A stretch of 64,000 bases of DNA, taken from the NCBI RefSeq assembly GCF_035974275.1, contig NZ_CP142422.1, positions 2,046,001 to 2,110,000 of the forward strand, written 5' to 3'. How positions within the stretch are numbered: the first letter of the stretch is position 1; each line of letters starts with the position of its first letter. The DNA comes from Chryseobacterium sp. MYb264 (lineage in GTDB: Bacteria; Bacteroidota; Bacteroidia; Flavobacteriales; Weeksellaceae). A program made the position numbers and the translations under genes. Shown here one piece after another: positions 18,170-28,400 of the stretch. A model generated the notes under the pieces. That model searched no databases, was not told the origin of the DNA, and was given only the letters and a program-made list of their open reading frames with translations.

Positions 18170-18203
18170 AAAGTCTCATCAATCACTATGTGAGACTTTT
18201 TTT
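18170..18203 (+). terminator. Displaced terminator of the aldehyde dehydrogenase gene
   Basis: AAAGTCTCA and TGAGACTTT pair across a 12-base loop and are followed by a T run. Before IS copy B inserted, this hairpin lay about 30 bases past the aldehyde dehydrogenase stop. It now lies downstream of the transposase gene. Confidence 0.7.
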
Positions 18204-18339
18204 ATATAAATTAACCTATTTTATTATAGAAAAATCATGATTTCAGCCTAAAGATAAGCCCTTAACAAACTTTAACCTCGTTAAACTTTTACAATTCATT
18301 AATATTTAAGATATTTGCGCATTGTTTTAAAAATAAAGA

Positions 18340-19632
18340 ATGAAAAAAATCTTTGTACTATCATTTATATCCGTTGGGTATTTCCTTAATGCGCAAAATT
18401 TGAGTAACTCACCTTATGCCACTTACGGAATTGGGGATGTAAAATATGATAATACGATTGAGACTTCCTCTATGGGAGGTATATCAACTGCTTTTATTAG
18501 TGATTTCACCAGTAATTTTAACTTTGCCAACCCGGCTAACAATGCTAATTTCGAGCTTACCAGTATTAAGCTGGAAGCTACCAACGAAAACAATTACTTC
18601 AAAACGAACTTTAATAATACGAAGTCAACCAAGCATTCCACCTATCTGTCTAATATATCTTTGGCTTTCCCTATCTCATCCAAAATAAAAATGGGATTAT
18701 CGTATCAGCCTTACAGCTCAAAAAGCTATGATATTCTTACTTCGGAAACAAGAACAGATAGTGAGGGGAATAGTTATATCGCATCCAACCGTTTTAAGGG
18801 AAGCGGGACATTGAACACGGCTTTGGTTGCCCTATCCTATAAGATTAGTCCGGAATTCTCTGCTGGTTTAAGAGCCAATTTATATTTCGGAACTCTGTAC
18901 GATACCAATGAACTGGCGTACTCCAATGCTGACCTGGTTAACGGTTATGAAACCAAGAACAGCATCAGAAATTTTAACTTTACACTGGGCGCATCTTATC
19001 AGAAAACCAACCCATCTACAGATCACAAGTTAACTATAGGTGCGACAACAACCTTTGGGAATACCAATGGGAATATGACGACGGACTATACCAACAGTAC
19101 GTATTACTATTCCGCAGCAGATGTAAAAGCGGGAGAATCGATTATTGAACAAAAAAGTACAAAATCTAAAAATCTTCTTCCACTCCAGGCATCTTTAGGG
19201 GTTGGATACGGGGATGAAAACCACTGGTTTTTATCTACCCAGCTGGATTATAAAAAAGGGGAAACTGTTTCCTACTTTGGCAGCACCTTCAGTTTTCAGG
19301 ACTCTTACCGCGTTGCTGTCGGAGGATGGTATCTTCCTAACTACAATAACTTCAGAAGCTATTTCTCAAGAGTAGTCTATAGATACGGAGCCTTTTATGA
19401 AAAAGGAAATATTCAGCTGGCAGGAAATAACATCAACAAATTCGGAATTTCCGCAGGGGTGATGTTACCATTCAAAAACAGCAGTATCACAAGAATGAGC
19501 GGCCTTGAACTTGGAATAGAGCTTGGAAAAAGAGGAACGCTTAAGGATAATCTCATCAATCAGAATTTCATTAACTTCAGAGTCGGCTTCAATTTTGCTG
19601 ACAAGTGGTTCAGAAAAACCCTATACAACTAA
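18340..19632 (+). CDS. Outer-membrane beta-barrel protein
   Basis: A 430-residue protein with a signal peptide (residues 1-18, cleavage at LNA-QNL). The start of the mature protein is NLSNSPYATYGIGDVKYDN. The rest is made of alternating amphipathic strands and ends in aromatic-rich RVGFNFADKWFRKTLYN, which fits a FadL/PorV-like outer-membrane barrel. I do not recognise a specific substrate. Only two bases separate its stop codon from the lptC start, so the two are cotranscribed. This suggests a role in outer-membrane assembly or lipid handling, but that is an inference from position. Confidence 0.75.
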   Translation: MKKIFVLSFISVGYFLNAQNLSNSPYATYGIGDVKYDNTIETSSMGGISTAFISDFTSNFNFANPANNANFELTSIKLEATNENNYFKTNFNNTKSTKHSTYLSNISLAFPISSKIKMGLSYQPYSSKSYDILTSETRTDSEGNSYIASNRFKGSGTLNTALVALSYKISPEFSAGLRANLYFGTLYDTNELAYSNADLVNGYETKNSIRNFNFTLGASYQKTNPSTDHKLTIGATTTFGNTNGNMTTDYTNSTYYYSAADVKAGESIIEQKSTKSKNLLPLQASLGVGYGDENHWFLSTQLDYKKGETVSYFGSTFSFQDSYRVAVGGWYLPNYNNFRSYFSRVVYRYGAFYEKGNIQLAGNNINKFGISAGVMLPFKNSSITRMSGLELGIELGKRGTLKDNLINQNFINFRVGFNFADKWFRKTLYN

Positions 19633-19634
19633 GA

Positions 19635-20228
19635 ATGGAGCTGAGACTCATCCCATCATATAAAAAAATTATAGCATGCCTTTTTAGTTGTGCTATATTT
19701 TTTATATTGACCTCCTGTGAAGAAGATGTTACGAAAAACAACGCTAAACAAAGTAAAAACTTCCCTTCACAGATCATTAATAACGCTAACATTATCCAGA
19801 GAGATTCAGGATTTGTAACATTGAGAGCCACTGCTCCTCTGATTGAAAAATATGAACTTATTGATACGCCTTATGTGGTTGCTACAAAAGGGATCAATAT
19901 TCAGTTTTTTGATAAAAAGAAGCCTAAAGTTCCCGGTAAAATTACCGCCAAATATGCCAGAATTTTTGAATCTAAAAAATTCTACGAAGCCAAAGGCAAT
20001 GTGAGAATTACCACCAGCGAAGGACAACGCTTCGCTATGCAAAGTCTTTACTGGGACCAGCCCAAAAGGAGAATCTATACCCATGATACTGTTTATGTAA
20101 CAATGGAAGACGGTTCCACATTAGTGGGAGCCAAAGGAATGACTGCAAAAGACGATTTTTCAGAATATACATTCTATAAAAATACCGGAGATTTCAGTTC
20201 TGCAAAGATCTCTGAATCTAAAAGATAA
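19635..20228 (+). CDS. lptC: LPS export protein LptC
   Basis: A 197-residue protein. I start it at the ATG at 19635, two bases after the upstream stop, rather than the overlapping 19605. The N-terminus has a hydrophobic span ending in FFILTSCEED, a lipoprotein-like signal common in Bacteroidota LptC. The rest is the LptC/OstA-type beta-jellyroll: KYELIDTPYVVATKGINIQF, then KITAKYARIFESKKFYEAKG and MQSLYWDQPKRRIYTHDTVY. LptC takes lipopolysaccharide from the inner-membrane LptBFG transporter and passes it to LptA. It is followed three bases later by anmK. Confidence 0.88.
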   Translation: MELRLIPSYKKIIACLFSCAIFFILTSCEEDVTKNNAKQSKNFPSQIINNANIIQRDSGFVTLRATAPLIEKYELIDTPYVVATKGINIQFFDKKKPKVPGKITAKYARIFESKKFYEAKGNVRITTSEGQRFAMQSLYWDQPKRRIYTHDTVYVTMEDGSTLVGAKGMTAKDDFSEYTFYKNTGDFSSAKISESKR

Positions 20229-20231
20229 CCG

Positions 20232-21278
20232 ATGATGATTTTGCAGGCTATTGGTTTGATGTCCGGAACGAGCCTTGATGGCTTGGATATTTGTTTTGCA
20301 AAATTTGAAAAGCAAGAATCCTGGTCTTTCGAGATTCTTAAGGCAGAAACAATTCCTTATCCTAAAAACTGGGAAGAAAAACTTAGAAACTCTATTCAGC
20401 TTTCTGCAGAAGATCTATTGGAATTAAATTCCGAATACGGCTTCTATTTGGGAGAATTGGTAAATGATTTCATCAAAAAAAATCAGTTGCAAAACATTGA
20501 TTTGATTGCCTCTCACGGTCATACGGTTTTTCATCAGCCTCAGAAAAAATTCACTTTACAGATTGGCGACGGAAGAGCAATTAAGCTTACAACCCATCTT
20601 CCTGTTATTTATGATTTCAGAACTCAGGATGTCTTAATGGGTGGAAACGGAGCTCCACTTGTTCCTATTGGCGACGAAATTCTTTTTTCACAATATGATG
20701 CTTGTTTGAATTTGGGTGGTTTTTCTAATATTTCATTGAAAATTAAGGATCAAAGAATCGCTTTTGATATTGCTCCTGTGAATATTGTTTTAAATAAACT
20801 GGTTCAAAAATTTAATAAAAATTTCGACGACAACGGAGATTTGGCGAAAACAGGAAATATCAACGAAGAACTTTTATCTAAACTTAATTCATTAGACTTT
20901 TACCAGCAATCTCATCCAAAATCATTGGGAATTGAATGGTGTAACGAAAATATTTTTCCTCTATTCGAAAATATTGAAACTCTCGATATTTTGGCAACCT
21001 TTACAGAGCATGCAAGCCAGCAAATCGCAAATGTCATCAATGAATATCAATTAAAAAATATTCTATTTACAGGGGGCGGAACTTACAATACCTTTCTAAT
21101 TGATAAAATAAAAGCTAAAACTTCCGCTAAAATCATTATTCCGAATAAAGACATCATTGATTACAAAGAAGCTCTTATTTTCGCTTTTATGGGCATTCTA
21201 AGATGGAACAATGATATTAATGTTCTCGCTTCGGCAACGGGAAGTTACGCAGATCACAGTTCAGGAATTATGGCATAA
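20232..21278 (+). CDS. anmK: Anhydro-N-acetylmuramic acid kinase
   Basis: A 348-residue kinase of the ASKHA fold. The N-terminal ATP-binding motif GLMSGTSLDGLDICFAKFEK is diagnostic for AnmK. ASHGHTVFHQPQKKFTLQIG, YDFRTQDVLMGGNGAPLVPI and LFTGGGTYNTFLIDKI are also family motifs. The enzyme opens the anhydro ring and phosphorylates the muramic acid released from peptidoglycan turnover, feeding it back to cell-wall synthesis. Translation may start at either of two adjacent ATGs (20232 or 20235). It starts 3 bases after lptC, so it is the third gene of the envelope operon. Confidence 0.94.
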   Translation: MMILQAIGLMSGTSLDGLDICFAKFEKQESWSFEILKAETIPYPKNWEEKLRNSIQLSAEDLLELNSEYGFYLGELVNDFIKKNQLQNIDLIASHGHTVFHQPQKKFTLQIGDGRAIKLTTHLPVIYDFRTQDVLMGGNGAPLVPIGDEILFSQYDACLNLGGFSNISLKIKDQRIAFDIAPVNIVLNKLVQKFNKNFDDNGDLAKTGNINEELLSKLNSLDFYQQSHPKSLGIEWCNENIFPLFENIETLDILATFTEHASQQIANVINEYQLKNILFTGGGTYNTFLIDKIKAKTSAKIIIPNKDIIDYKEALIFAFMGILRWNNDINVLASATGSYADHSSGIMA

Positions 21279-21280
21279 AA

Positions 21281-21302
21281 AAACCTTCATTCCTGAAGGT
21301 TT
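21281..21302. terminator. Bidirectional terminator between anmK and the SRPBCC gene
   Basis: AAACCTTC and GAAGGTTT pair with a short loop, flanked by an A run on the left and T on the right. It lies between convergent genes. Confidence 0.75.
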
Positions 21303-21307
21303 CCATT

Positions 21308-21697
21308 TTATTTATAAGCTTCGATCTTATCCGTCAAAGTATTAATGAAATTCTGAAGAGGCTTTTCAACCATCATTTTAATAAAAGGATTAAACTTTCC
21401 TTCGAATAACATTTGTACCTCAGTCTGGTTTTCGTTTAAAGGATTCAGCGTTGCAGTAAGTGAAAAATCCAAGCTAGAACTTGCAGACTTCAAAACTGCT
21501 TTCTGATCGTTTACTTCATCTATTTTAAGGGCTATTTCCGGCATTCCCTGTAGCCCGAATTTAAATCCATCTTCTCTCGTTTCAAATTTCTGAAGACCAT
21601 CCGGCATAAATTCTTTATAATTTTCAGGAGTTTTTAATATTTCAGTAAGCTCCTTAGATGATTTATTGACAATAATCTTTCGTCCTTCTAAATTCAT
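21308..21697 (-). CDS. SRPBCC-family (START-like) protein
   Basis: A 129-residue protein with the SRPBCC/Bet v1-like pattern. It starts with a strand and the pair KIIVNKSSKELTEILKTPEN (ligand or membrane-associated helix), then PDGLQKFETREDGFKFGLQG and a long C-terminal helix FIKMMVEKPLQNFINTLTDK. Such orphan flavobacterial proteins are usually annotated as polyketide-cyclase-like or orthologue-of-unknown. They probably bind a hydrophobic ligand. Function unknown. It is divergent from the Nudix gene, which starts 40 bases away. Confidence 0.75.
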   Translation of the reverse strand: MNLEGRKIIVNKSSKELTEILKTPENYKEFMPDGLQKFETREDGFKFGLQGMPEIALKIDEVNDQKAVLKSASSSLDFSLTATLNPLNENQTEVQMLFEGKFNPFIKMMVEKPLQNFINTLTDKIEAYK

Positions 21698-21737
21698 TTT
21701 TTATTTTTGTATTTAAATTCTTAATTCTTACAAATAT

Positions 21738-22349
21738 ATGTATAAAGTTTTTGTGAACGAAAAAAAATTGCTACTGTCTAAGCAATCTGAAAACTTAGAA
21801 AAATCGCTTAGCTATGAAAGCTTCACAACTTTAGAAATGGCTTTGGATCTGCTGGAGAATACTTCAGCCAACGAACTGAACGTATATGGTGAAAATATTG
21901 ATGAGATCTGGGCAGAGTTTCAGAAACTTTTCAGAATCATTGAAGCGGCAGGCGGAATTGTAAATAATGAAAATAGTGAAATCCTCTTCATCAAAAGACT
22001 AGGAAAATGGGATCTTCCGAAAGGAAAAATGGAAAAAGGAGAATCTCGAGAGGAGTCGGCCGTTCGAGAAATTGAAGAAGAAACAGGTTTAAAAGATGTT
22101 GAATTGGTGAAATTCATTAATACAACGTATCACATTTATATCGAAAGAAACGGTGATAAAATCCTGAAATGCACGCATTGGTTTGAAATGAATTTTGATG
22201 GTGAAGACACTTCAAAACCGCAAATAGAAGAAGGAATTACTGAAGTTGCCTGGAAAAACAACACCCAAATTGAGGCTGAAGTTTTTCCAAACACTTTCCA
22301 AAATATTAAATTGATCTTAAAAGAATTCTGGAGCAATAGATCTAAATAA
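21738..22349 (+). CDS. Nudix hydrolase
   Basis: A 203-residue protein. An N-terminal region of ~65 residues of unknown fold precedes a Nudix domain. The Nudix box G-x5-E-x7-REIEEETG lies at about residues 96-118 (GKMEKGESREES then AVREIEEETGL), which binds the Mg that catalyses pyrophosphate-bond cleavage. WDLPKGKMEKGE is the typical entry strand for diadenosine polyphosphate or nucleotide-sugar type enzymes. The substrate is not predictable. Its 3' end overlaps the convergent murF gene by 8 bp. Confidence 0.88.
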   Translation: MYKVFVNEKKLLLSKQSENLEKSLSYESFTTLEMALDLLENTSANELNVYGENIDEIWAEFQKLFRIIEAAGGIVNNENSEILFIKRLGKWDLPKGKMEKGESREESAVREIEEETGLKDVELVKFINTTYHIYIERNGDKILKCTHWFEMNFDGEDTSKPQIEEGITEVAWKNNTQIEAEVFPNTFQNIKLILKEFWSNRSK

Positions 22350-23613
22350 AGTCTATTGCTTTTTCCAGCGCAATTCCTCTGGAGCCTTTTAATAATACGT
22401 TTTCTGACTGAATTTTATTCGACTTTAAATATTCTGTCAGGTCTGCTGTATTTTCAAAAGATGTTTCAGATGAATTGATGCTTTTAAAGTTTTTGCCTAC
22501 TGTAAAAATTTCATTAAAACCTAAATTTTTAGCTAAATTTAAGATGTTTTGATGCTCTTTTTCACTCTCTTCTCCCAATTCTAGCATATCACCAATAATA
22601 ATGGTTTTAGAACCTTCAAAAGTGATGAAATTATGCAACGAAGCAGTCATAGAACTTGGATTGGCATTATAAGTATCCAGTACCAACGTTTTACCTTCTT
22701 TTTTTACCACCTGAGAACGCATATTGGTTGGCGTGTAATTCTCAATGGCATGTTTAATCTTATCGAAATCAATTCCAAAGTGTAAGCCTAAACTTGCCGC
22801 TGCACAAAGATTGGTAAAATTGTACTCCCCTGTTAATTTAGAAACAGCTTTTTCATTTTGATAAACTACACCTACAAAATGTTCTTCAGAAAAAGCTTCA
22901 AAATTATAATCGGAAGCCTCTTTACCAAAAGTAATTGTTGGCGAATAGCTGCCAGTCTTTTCAATCTGAATCGGATCGTTTTCATTGATCAAAATAGTCT
23001 GACCATGAGTTTTCAAATAATCATATAATTCAGATTTACCTTTAATTACTCCTTCGAAACCTCCGAAACCTTCAAGATGAGCTTTACCAAAGTTAGTGAT
23101 ATAGCCATAATTTGGCTCAGCGATATTCGAAAGTAATTCGATTTCCTTCTGATGATTGGCTCCCATTTCAATAACTGCCATTTCATGCTCTGGTTTAATG
23201 GAAAGCAGCGTTAAGGGAACCCCGATGTGATTATTCAGATTTCCGAAAGTATACTGCACATTGTATTTTTCTGAGAGAACCGCATGAATCAACTCTTTTG
23301 TAGTGGTTTTACCATTGCTGCCCGTTAATCCGATAATAGGAATCTGAAGCTGATTTCTATGATGAATGGCAAGCTGCTGCAGAAACTCTAACGTTGATGG
23401 AACATAGAAAATATTTTTCGCTTCGTTTTCAAAATTCTTTTGCTCAACAATTACGGCTAAAGCACCTTCATCAATAGCTTTTTCAGCCAATGTTGCTGCA
23501 TTGAAATTATCTCCTGAAAAAGCGAAAAAAATATCATTCGCTCCTACTTTTCTGCTATCGATGGTTACCTTATTCGATTGTAAAAATAAAGCATAAAACT
23601 GTTCTATATTCAT
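22342..23613 (-). CDS. murF: UDP-N-acetylmuramoyl-tripeptide:D-Ala-D-Ala ligase MurF
   Basis: A 423-residue Mur ligase. The N-terminal domain holds the UDP-sugar site (IDSRKVGANDIFFAFSGDNF). The central ATPase has GLTGSNGKTTTKELI at about residues 95-110 and IEMGANHQKEIELL. The C-terminal domain contains LDTYNANPSSMTASLHNF, diagnostic of MurF, and GDMLELGEESEKEH. The enzyme adds D-Ala-D-Ala to complete the peptidoglycan precursor. It lies next to gldJ on the same strand, and the gldJ-murF neighbourhood is also found in other Flavobacteriia. A terminator lies between them. Confidence 0.95.
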   Translation of the reverse strand: MNIEQFYALFLQSNKVTIDSRKVGANDIFFAFSGDNFNAATLAEKAIDEGALAVIVEQKNFENEAKNIFYVPSTLEFLQQLAIHHRNQLQIPIIGLTGSNGKTTTKELIHAVLSEKYNVQYTFGNLNNHIGVPLTLLSIKPEHEMAVIEMGANHQKEIELLSNIAEPNYGYITNFGKAHLEGFGGFEGVIKGKSELYDYLKTHGQTILINENDPIQIEKTGSYSPTITFGKEASDYNFEAFSEEHFVGVVYQNEKAVSKLTGEYNFTNLCAAASLGLHFGIDFDKIKHAIENYTPTNMRSQVVKKEGKTLVLDTYNANPSSMTASLHNFITFEGSKTIIIGDMLELGEESEKEHQNILNLAKNLGFNEIFTVGKNFKSINSSETSFENTADLTEYLKSNKIQSENVLLKGSRGIALEKAIDFI

Positions 23614-23625
23614 AGTTCAAAAATA

Positions 23626-23656
23626 AAAAAACCTTCCAAAAATTCGGAAGGTTTTT
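23626..23656 (-). terminator. Terminator after gldJ
   Basis: AAACCTTCC and GGAAGGTTT pair around a short A/T loop, with a T tract on the minus strand. It lies between the gldJ stop at 23679 and the murF start at 23613, so murF needs its own promoter or read-through. Confidence 0.75.
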
Positions 23657-23678
23657 TAAAAATATTTTTTGATCAATA

Positions 23679-25280
23679 TTATCTTCTAGTTCTACTCTTA
23701 TCACTGGCTCTTGCATCCTGTGCTACACGGAATCCAATCCAGCCATAAGCTTTGTTTTCAGTCTTATATCTTCTCTGTCCCGGATCCAGCCAATATGCTG
23801 TATCCTGCCATGATCCTCCTTTTACAACACGGATATCATTAGACATTCCTGAAGTTCTGTCTCTGGTATCTTTTTCCATTTTTACTCTTCCAGAAGCATC
23901 TACGATGAATCGTTGTTTTGGAGAGTTGTACATATCGTAAGATGAAGCAGAATCAGCAGCTCTGTAATATTCAAGCGATGACTGTCTGTCGCCGTCTCTG
24001 AAGTTTCTGTAGTCTGCTACGGTTTGTCTTTCAAACTGCCCCGGTAAACTTCTGTATACCAGTCTACCGTCTGCAAGTGTATCATATTTAATCGTTGTCT
24101 CGTCCACCATTTTGTAAGTTCCGTCACCGTTTCTTACAATAGACTGAGGCATATTTCCTCTGTAATAGTTGAAATCACTGAAGTCTTCATCAATAATCGG
24201 TCTGTATACATCCGCTGTCCATTCTGCCACATTTCCGTACATTCCGTAAATACCAAGATCATTTGAAGGATATTGTCTTACGTCCGAAGTTTGTGCAGAA
24301 CCGTCATTTTTCCAACCTGCAATACCTGAATAATCACCTCTTCCCATTTTGAAGTTTTCAAGGAACATTCCTTTATCTCTTCCTTTGGTACCTCTCAATC
24401 TTTCGATCTGTGGTTTTTTTCCTAAGTACTGGTTGTACTCTCTTGTTTTAGCCATACCCAGTGCTGCATATTCCCATTCAACCTCCGTAGGAAGTCTGAA
24501 TTTCTGAACCATTGCACCGTTAGGAGCTCTGTTAGCAGCCAATAATCTTTGGTTCGTTGTTTTCAAACCTGTTTTTTGCTGCATTCTCTGCTCATTGATA
24601 TACCCTTGCATTTCAGGATCATTCGCTTTGAATTTATCCATGTTAAATGCTGTTCCTCCCTGGTTGTTAGATTCGTTGATATACAAATCCTTAGCAATGA
24701 TACCAGCTTGCATTAAAGCTTTCTCATTGGCTCTGTCTGATAACCATTCGCAATATCTGTTGGCTTGTGTCCATGAAACACCCACCACAGGATAGTAGTC
24801 GAATTCAGGAGAACGGAAATAAGTTTCGTTATAATCGTTTCTGGATAATTTGTTGTCCCATAATAAGGTATCCGGCAGTGCACCGTTGTAGATTTCCTTA
24901 AAACTTGGGTCACTTGGAGGGAATACATACTTCAACCATGTCAGGTATTCGCGGTATTCGTAGTTAGTAATTTCTGTTTCTCCGATAAAGAATGAACTTA
25001 CCTGCATTCTGCGTGGTGAGTTATTCCAATCGTGCATGACATCATCTTTCACTAATCCCATTGTAAAAGTTCCACCTTCTACATATACCATCCCCGGCCA
25101 ACCTTTTTGTTTTTGTTGCTTTCCTGCAAAAAACCAACCTTGTTTCTCGTTTGGTTTCCAACCTGTTTTGCTGACAAATTTTTTAGTACCGCCGCCTTTG
25201 CTAGTACCTGATCCACCACAACTGGTTAATGCAAGTGTAGAACTTAATGCTATTAATGAAAACAACTTTAGTTTTTTCAT
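23679..25280 (-). CDS. gldJ: Gliding motility lipoprotein GldJ
   Basis: A 533-residue protein when started at the ATG at 25280 (MKKLKLFSLIALSSTLAL). The longer frame from 25328 adds a non-signal extension. The lipobox is LALTSCGG. The rest is a formylglycine-generating-enzyme-like (SUMF1) domain: YVEGGTFTMGLVKDDVMHDW, FFIGETEITNYEYREYLTW, FRLPTEVEWEYAALG and VVKGGSWQDTAYWLDPGQRR. GldJ is a structural partner of GldK in the type IX secretion and gliding machinery, and no enzymatic activity is established. The gene order murF-gldJ, then divergent porU-porV, matches the conserved Flavobacteriia cluster. Confidence 0.92.
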   Translation of the reverse strand: MKKLKLFSLIALSSTLALTSCGGSGTSKGGGTKKFVSKTGWKPNEKQGWFFAGKQQKQKGWPGMVYVEGGTFTMGLVKDDVMHDWNNSPRRMQVSSFFIGETEITNYEYREYLTWLKYVFPPSDPSFKEIYNGALPDTLLWDNKLSRNDYNETYFRSPEFDYYPVVGVSWTQANRYCEWLSDRANEKALMQAGIIAKDLYINESNNQGGTAFNMDKFKANDPEMQGYINEQRMQQKTGLKTTNQRLLAANRAPNGAMVQKFRLPTEVEWEYAALGMAKTREYNQYLGKKPQIERLRGTKGRDKGMFLENFKMGRGDYSGIAGWKNDGSAQTSDVRQYPSNDLGIYGMYGNVAEWTADVYRPIIDEDFSDFNYYRGNMPQSIVRNGDGTYKMVDETTIKYDTLADGRLVYRSLPGQFERQTVADYRNFRDGDRQSSLEYYRAADSASSYDMYNSPKQRFIVDASGRVKMEKDTRDRTSGMSNDIRVVKGGSWQDTAYWLDPGQRRYKTENKAYGWIGFRVAQDARASDKSRTRR

Positions 25281-25443
25281 AGTCGATATAAATATTTTCA
25301 AAGTACAAAGAAAAAATAAATTATTCAATAAATCAAGTAAAGATTGATTTTTTTGAAAAACGATAACAAATTAATTTTATTGTATCGCAAATTAATTATA
25401 AAATTTTCATTTATTTTGTAATTCAGAAATTTGAATAATAAAC

Positions 25444-28400
25444 ATGAGAAAAAAAATCACGGTTTTATTTCTATTAGCCTCTACATCAATGTATTGGGCA
25501 CAAAGAGTGAATATAGAATGGAGCGGCTCTAAAATTCAAGACTTCGGGGAAACAAAAATTAATCTTCCCAACTTCAAAAATGAAGGTTTTTCTTACAGCC
25601 AAAATAACGTTTTCATCACTACAAAACAAAAAATAGGAGAAAAGCAGTTAAAAATCTCTAATCTTTCTTGGGAAGCTGTTTCCAACAATGAACTGTTTGA
25701 ACTGAATAAGCAACTGATCAGCCCCCGTGAAGTAAAAGACATATCTTATTTCTATTATGAAGGAGAAAGATATGCAACAACTTCCGTGTCCTTATTTAAG
25801 TATGAAAGAGGGAGAGTCTTGAGACTGGTCTCCTACGATGTTTCAGAAGGAGGTTCCATAATTTCTCAGAACAGCGGGAATGCGAATAAAGTGGGATCTA
25901 CCTCTAATCCTCTGGCGAGTGGAGGTTTTTACAAAATAAAAGTTGATAAATCAGGAATTTTTAAAATTACCACCCAGTTTTTAAAAGACAACGGGATTAA
26001 TCCGTCATCCGTGAATCCCAGGAATTTTCGAATTTACGGAAACGGAGGGATCATGCTTCCTGAGCATAATCAAAATACCCGATACAGTGCTTTACAGGAA
26101 AATGCAATACAGGTTGTAGGGGAAGATGACGGCATATGGAACGATGAAGATTACGCTCTTTTCTATGCACAGGGACCCAACGGATACAATCTTTATGATA
26201 CCGGAAACGGAAACGGATTCAAGAGAAATGAAACCCGTTCGGACATGAGCAATAACCTGAAAAATATTTATGACGATTTTTCATATTATTATATCAACTT
26301 CGACAAAGGTGCCGGAAAAAGAGTGCAGACGGCAGACATTGCTCTTCCCTCAACGCCACTCATCACCCGATATGACGATTATCAGGTCATTAACAATGAT
26401 CAGAAGAACCTTTTAAAGGTAGGACGAATTTGGGTCGAAGACAGCCCCTTTACTACCGATAAGGAAATTACCCTGAACACAAAATCTCCGATACAGGGTG
26501 GTGATGTGATTAAATACAGGACTCAGGTGGTGGGTTATCACTCTCAACAGAATTCGGTTACATTTGATATCAACAGCCAAAATCCTGTGCCGTTCAACGT
26601 TCCCCCCAATTCCGCCAATGTAGGATATGATTTTTTTCCGTTAAACTATAACGGTACGGTATCCAACCTGAGTGGTACACAGATTAAATTTAATTATAAG
26701 CCCAATATTTCTACAAACCCCAACGGGAATTTCTATTTTGATTATGTAGAGGTGCAGTATAAAGAAGATCTTAGATTCAACGGTACCCAGATGAATTTCA
26801 GAGATTTCTCGCTGAGCAGCGGAACCAATACCGCCTACGGATTTAGTATTGCGAACACGGCTGCCATGGAGCAGGTATGGGATGTAACCGATATCACCAA
26901 TGCCACAAGAAGGGTGAATAAAGCTGGGGGTAGCGGTATTTTCAGTTTCGGATATACCACATCGGATCCTAATTTCAATAATGAATTTGTTGCTTTTCGT
27001 GCAGAATCGGCTTATTCTCCTCAGTTTGTCGAAAGAATTGCCAATCAAAACCTTTCTGAACTCCAGAATATAGATTATCTCATCCTCACGACTCCACAAA
27101 TGATGGCGCAGGCTCAGAGGATGGCGAACTATCATGAGTCGAGAAACAATTACAATGTCCAGATTGTTGATATTAATAAAATTTATAATGAATTCAGCAG
27201 TGGCAGCAGAGATCTGACAGCGATCAGAGATTTTGTTACTAAACTGAATAGCCCGATAGGTCGTCTGAAATATGTACTGATCCTGGGAGATGGATCTTAT
27301 GATTATAAAGACCGTATTTCAGGGAATACCAATATTGTTCCGAGTTATGAAAGTGAGCGGTCGGCCGATTTTATCAGCTCATTTGTTACGGATGACTATA
27401 TTGTAATGAATCAGCCTCAGACCGCTGATTACCTTGACTATATCCTTCCGGACATTCCTGTGGGAAGAATTCCTGCAGCTAATGTAACGGAAGCTGCGAA
27501 TATGATTGACAAAATTCTCGCTTACAACAATGCTCTTCCCGGCCAGTCAACCCCTTTTGGAGAATGGCGTATGAAACTAGACTTTGTAGTGGATGATGAC
27601 AATGACGGCGGAACCCCATTTCATACTGTAATGAATAATTCTTTGGTGAATGTTTTTGAACAGAACAATACCAATCTGAAAGAATACAATGTAAGAAAAC
27701 TTTATCTGGATGCTTTCCAGCAACAAAGTTCTGCGGGAGGCCCAAGATATCCGCAAGTCAACCAGGCTATTGCGAACGATGTAGGCAACAGTCTCTATCT
27801 TTTCTATTTCGGACATGGAGGAATCAATGGATGGGCTCAGGAGCGGGTTCTTTCTGTAGATGAAGTTCAGAACTTCAACAATTTTTCCAATGTCTACAGC
27901 CGCCTTCCTTTTGTATCCACCATTACCTGCGAATTTACACTTTGGGATGATCCTGAAACCAGCTCAGTGGGGGAACAGTTTATCAAGCTGAAACAGGGAG
28001 GAACCTCAGCAATGATCACCTCCAGCCGTGCTGTAGGCGTAGGTTACGGTATTGATTTTACCAATATTCTTACCCAGAATCTCTTCAAACTTGATAATGA
28101 TGACTTTGCGACCTTAGGGACAGCCCATTTGAATGCTAAAAAACAGAAGGGAGCCTATTCAGACCACCTGAAAGTAAACTTTCTGGGTGATCCCGCGACA
28201 AAATTAAGCCGTCCGAAAAGGTTGTTAACCATTGATAATATTGAAACTCCGGTTCCCGGACTGATCCGAGGACTGGATTTCGTGAAAATAACAGGTCGTG
28301 TGACCAACCCAAATGGTTCTACCAATACGACTTTTAACGGGCGCGTGGTCATTAATATTTTTGATAAAAAATTAAATAAATCCACACTCAATAATGATGG

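Noticed and set aside
26641..27135. A 164-residue frame antisense to porU
   Set aside because: porU is strongly supported by its motifs on the other strand; the antisense frame has no domain.
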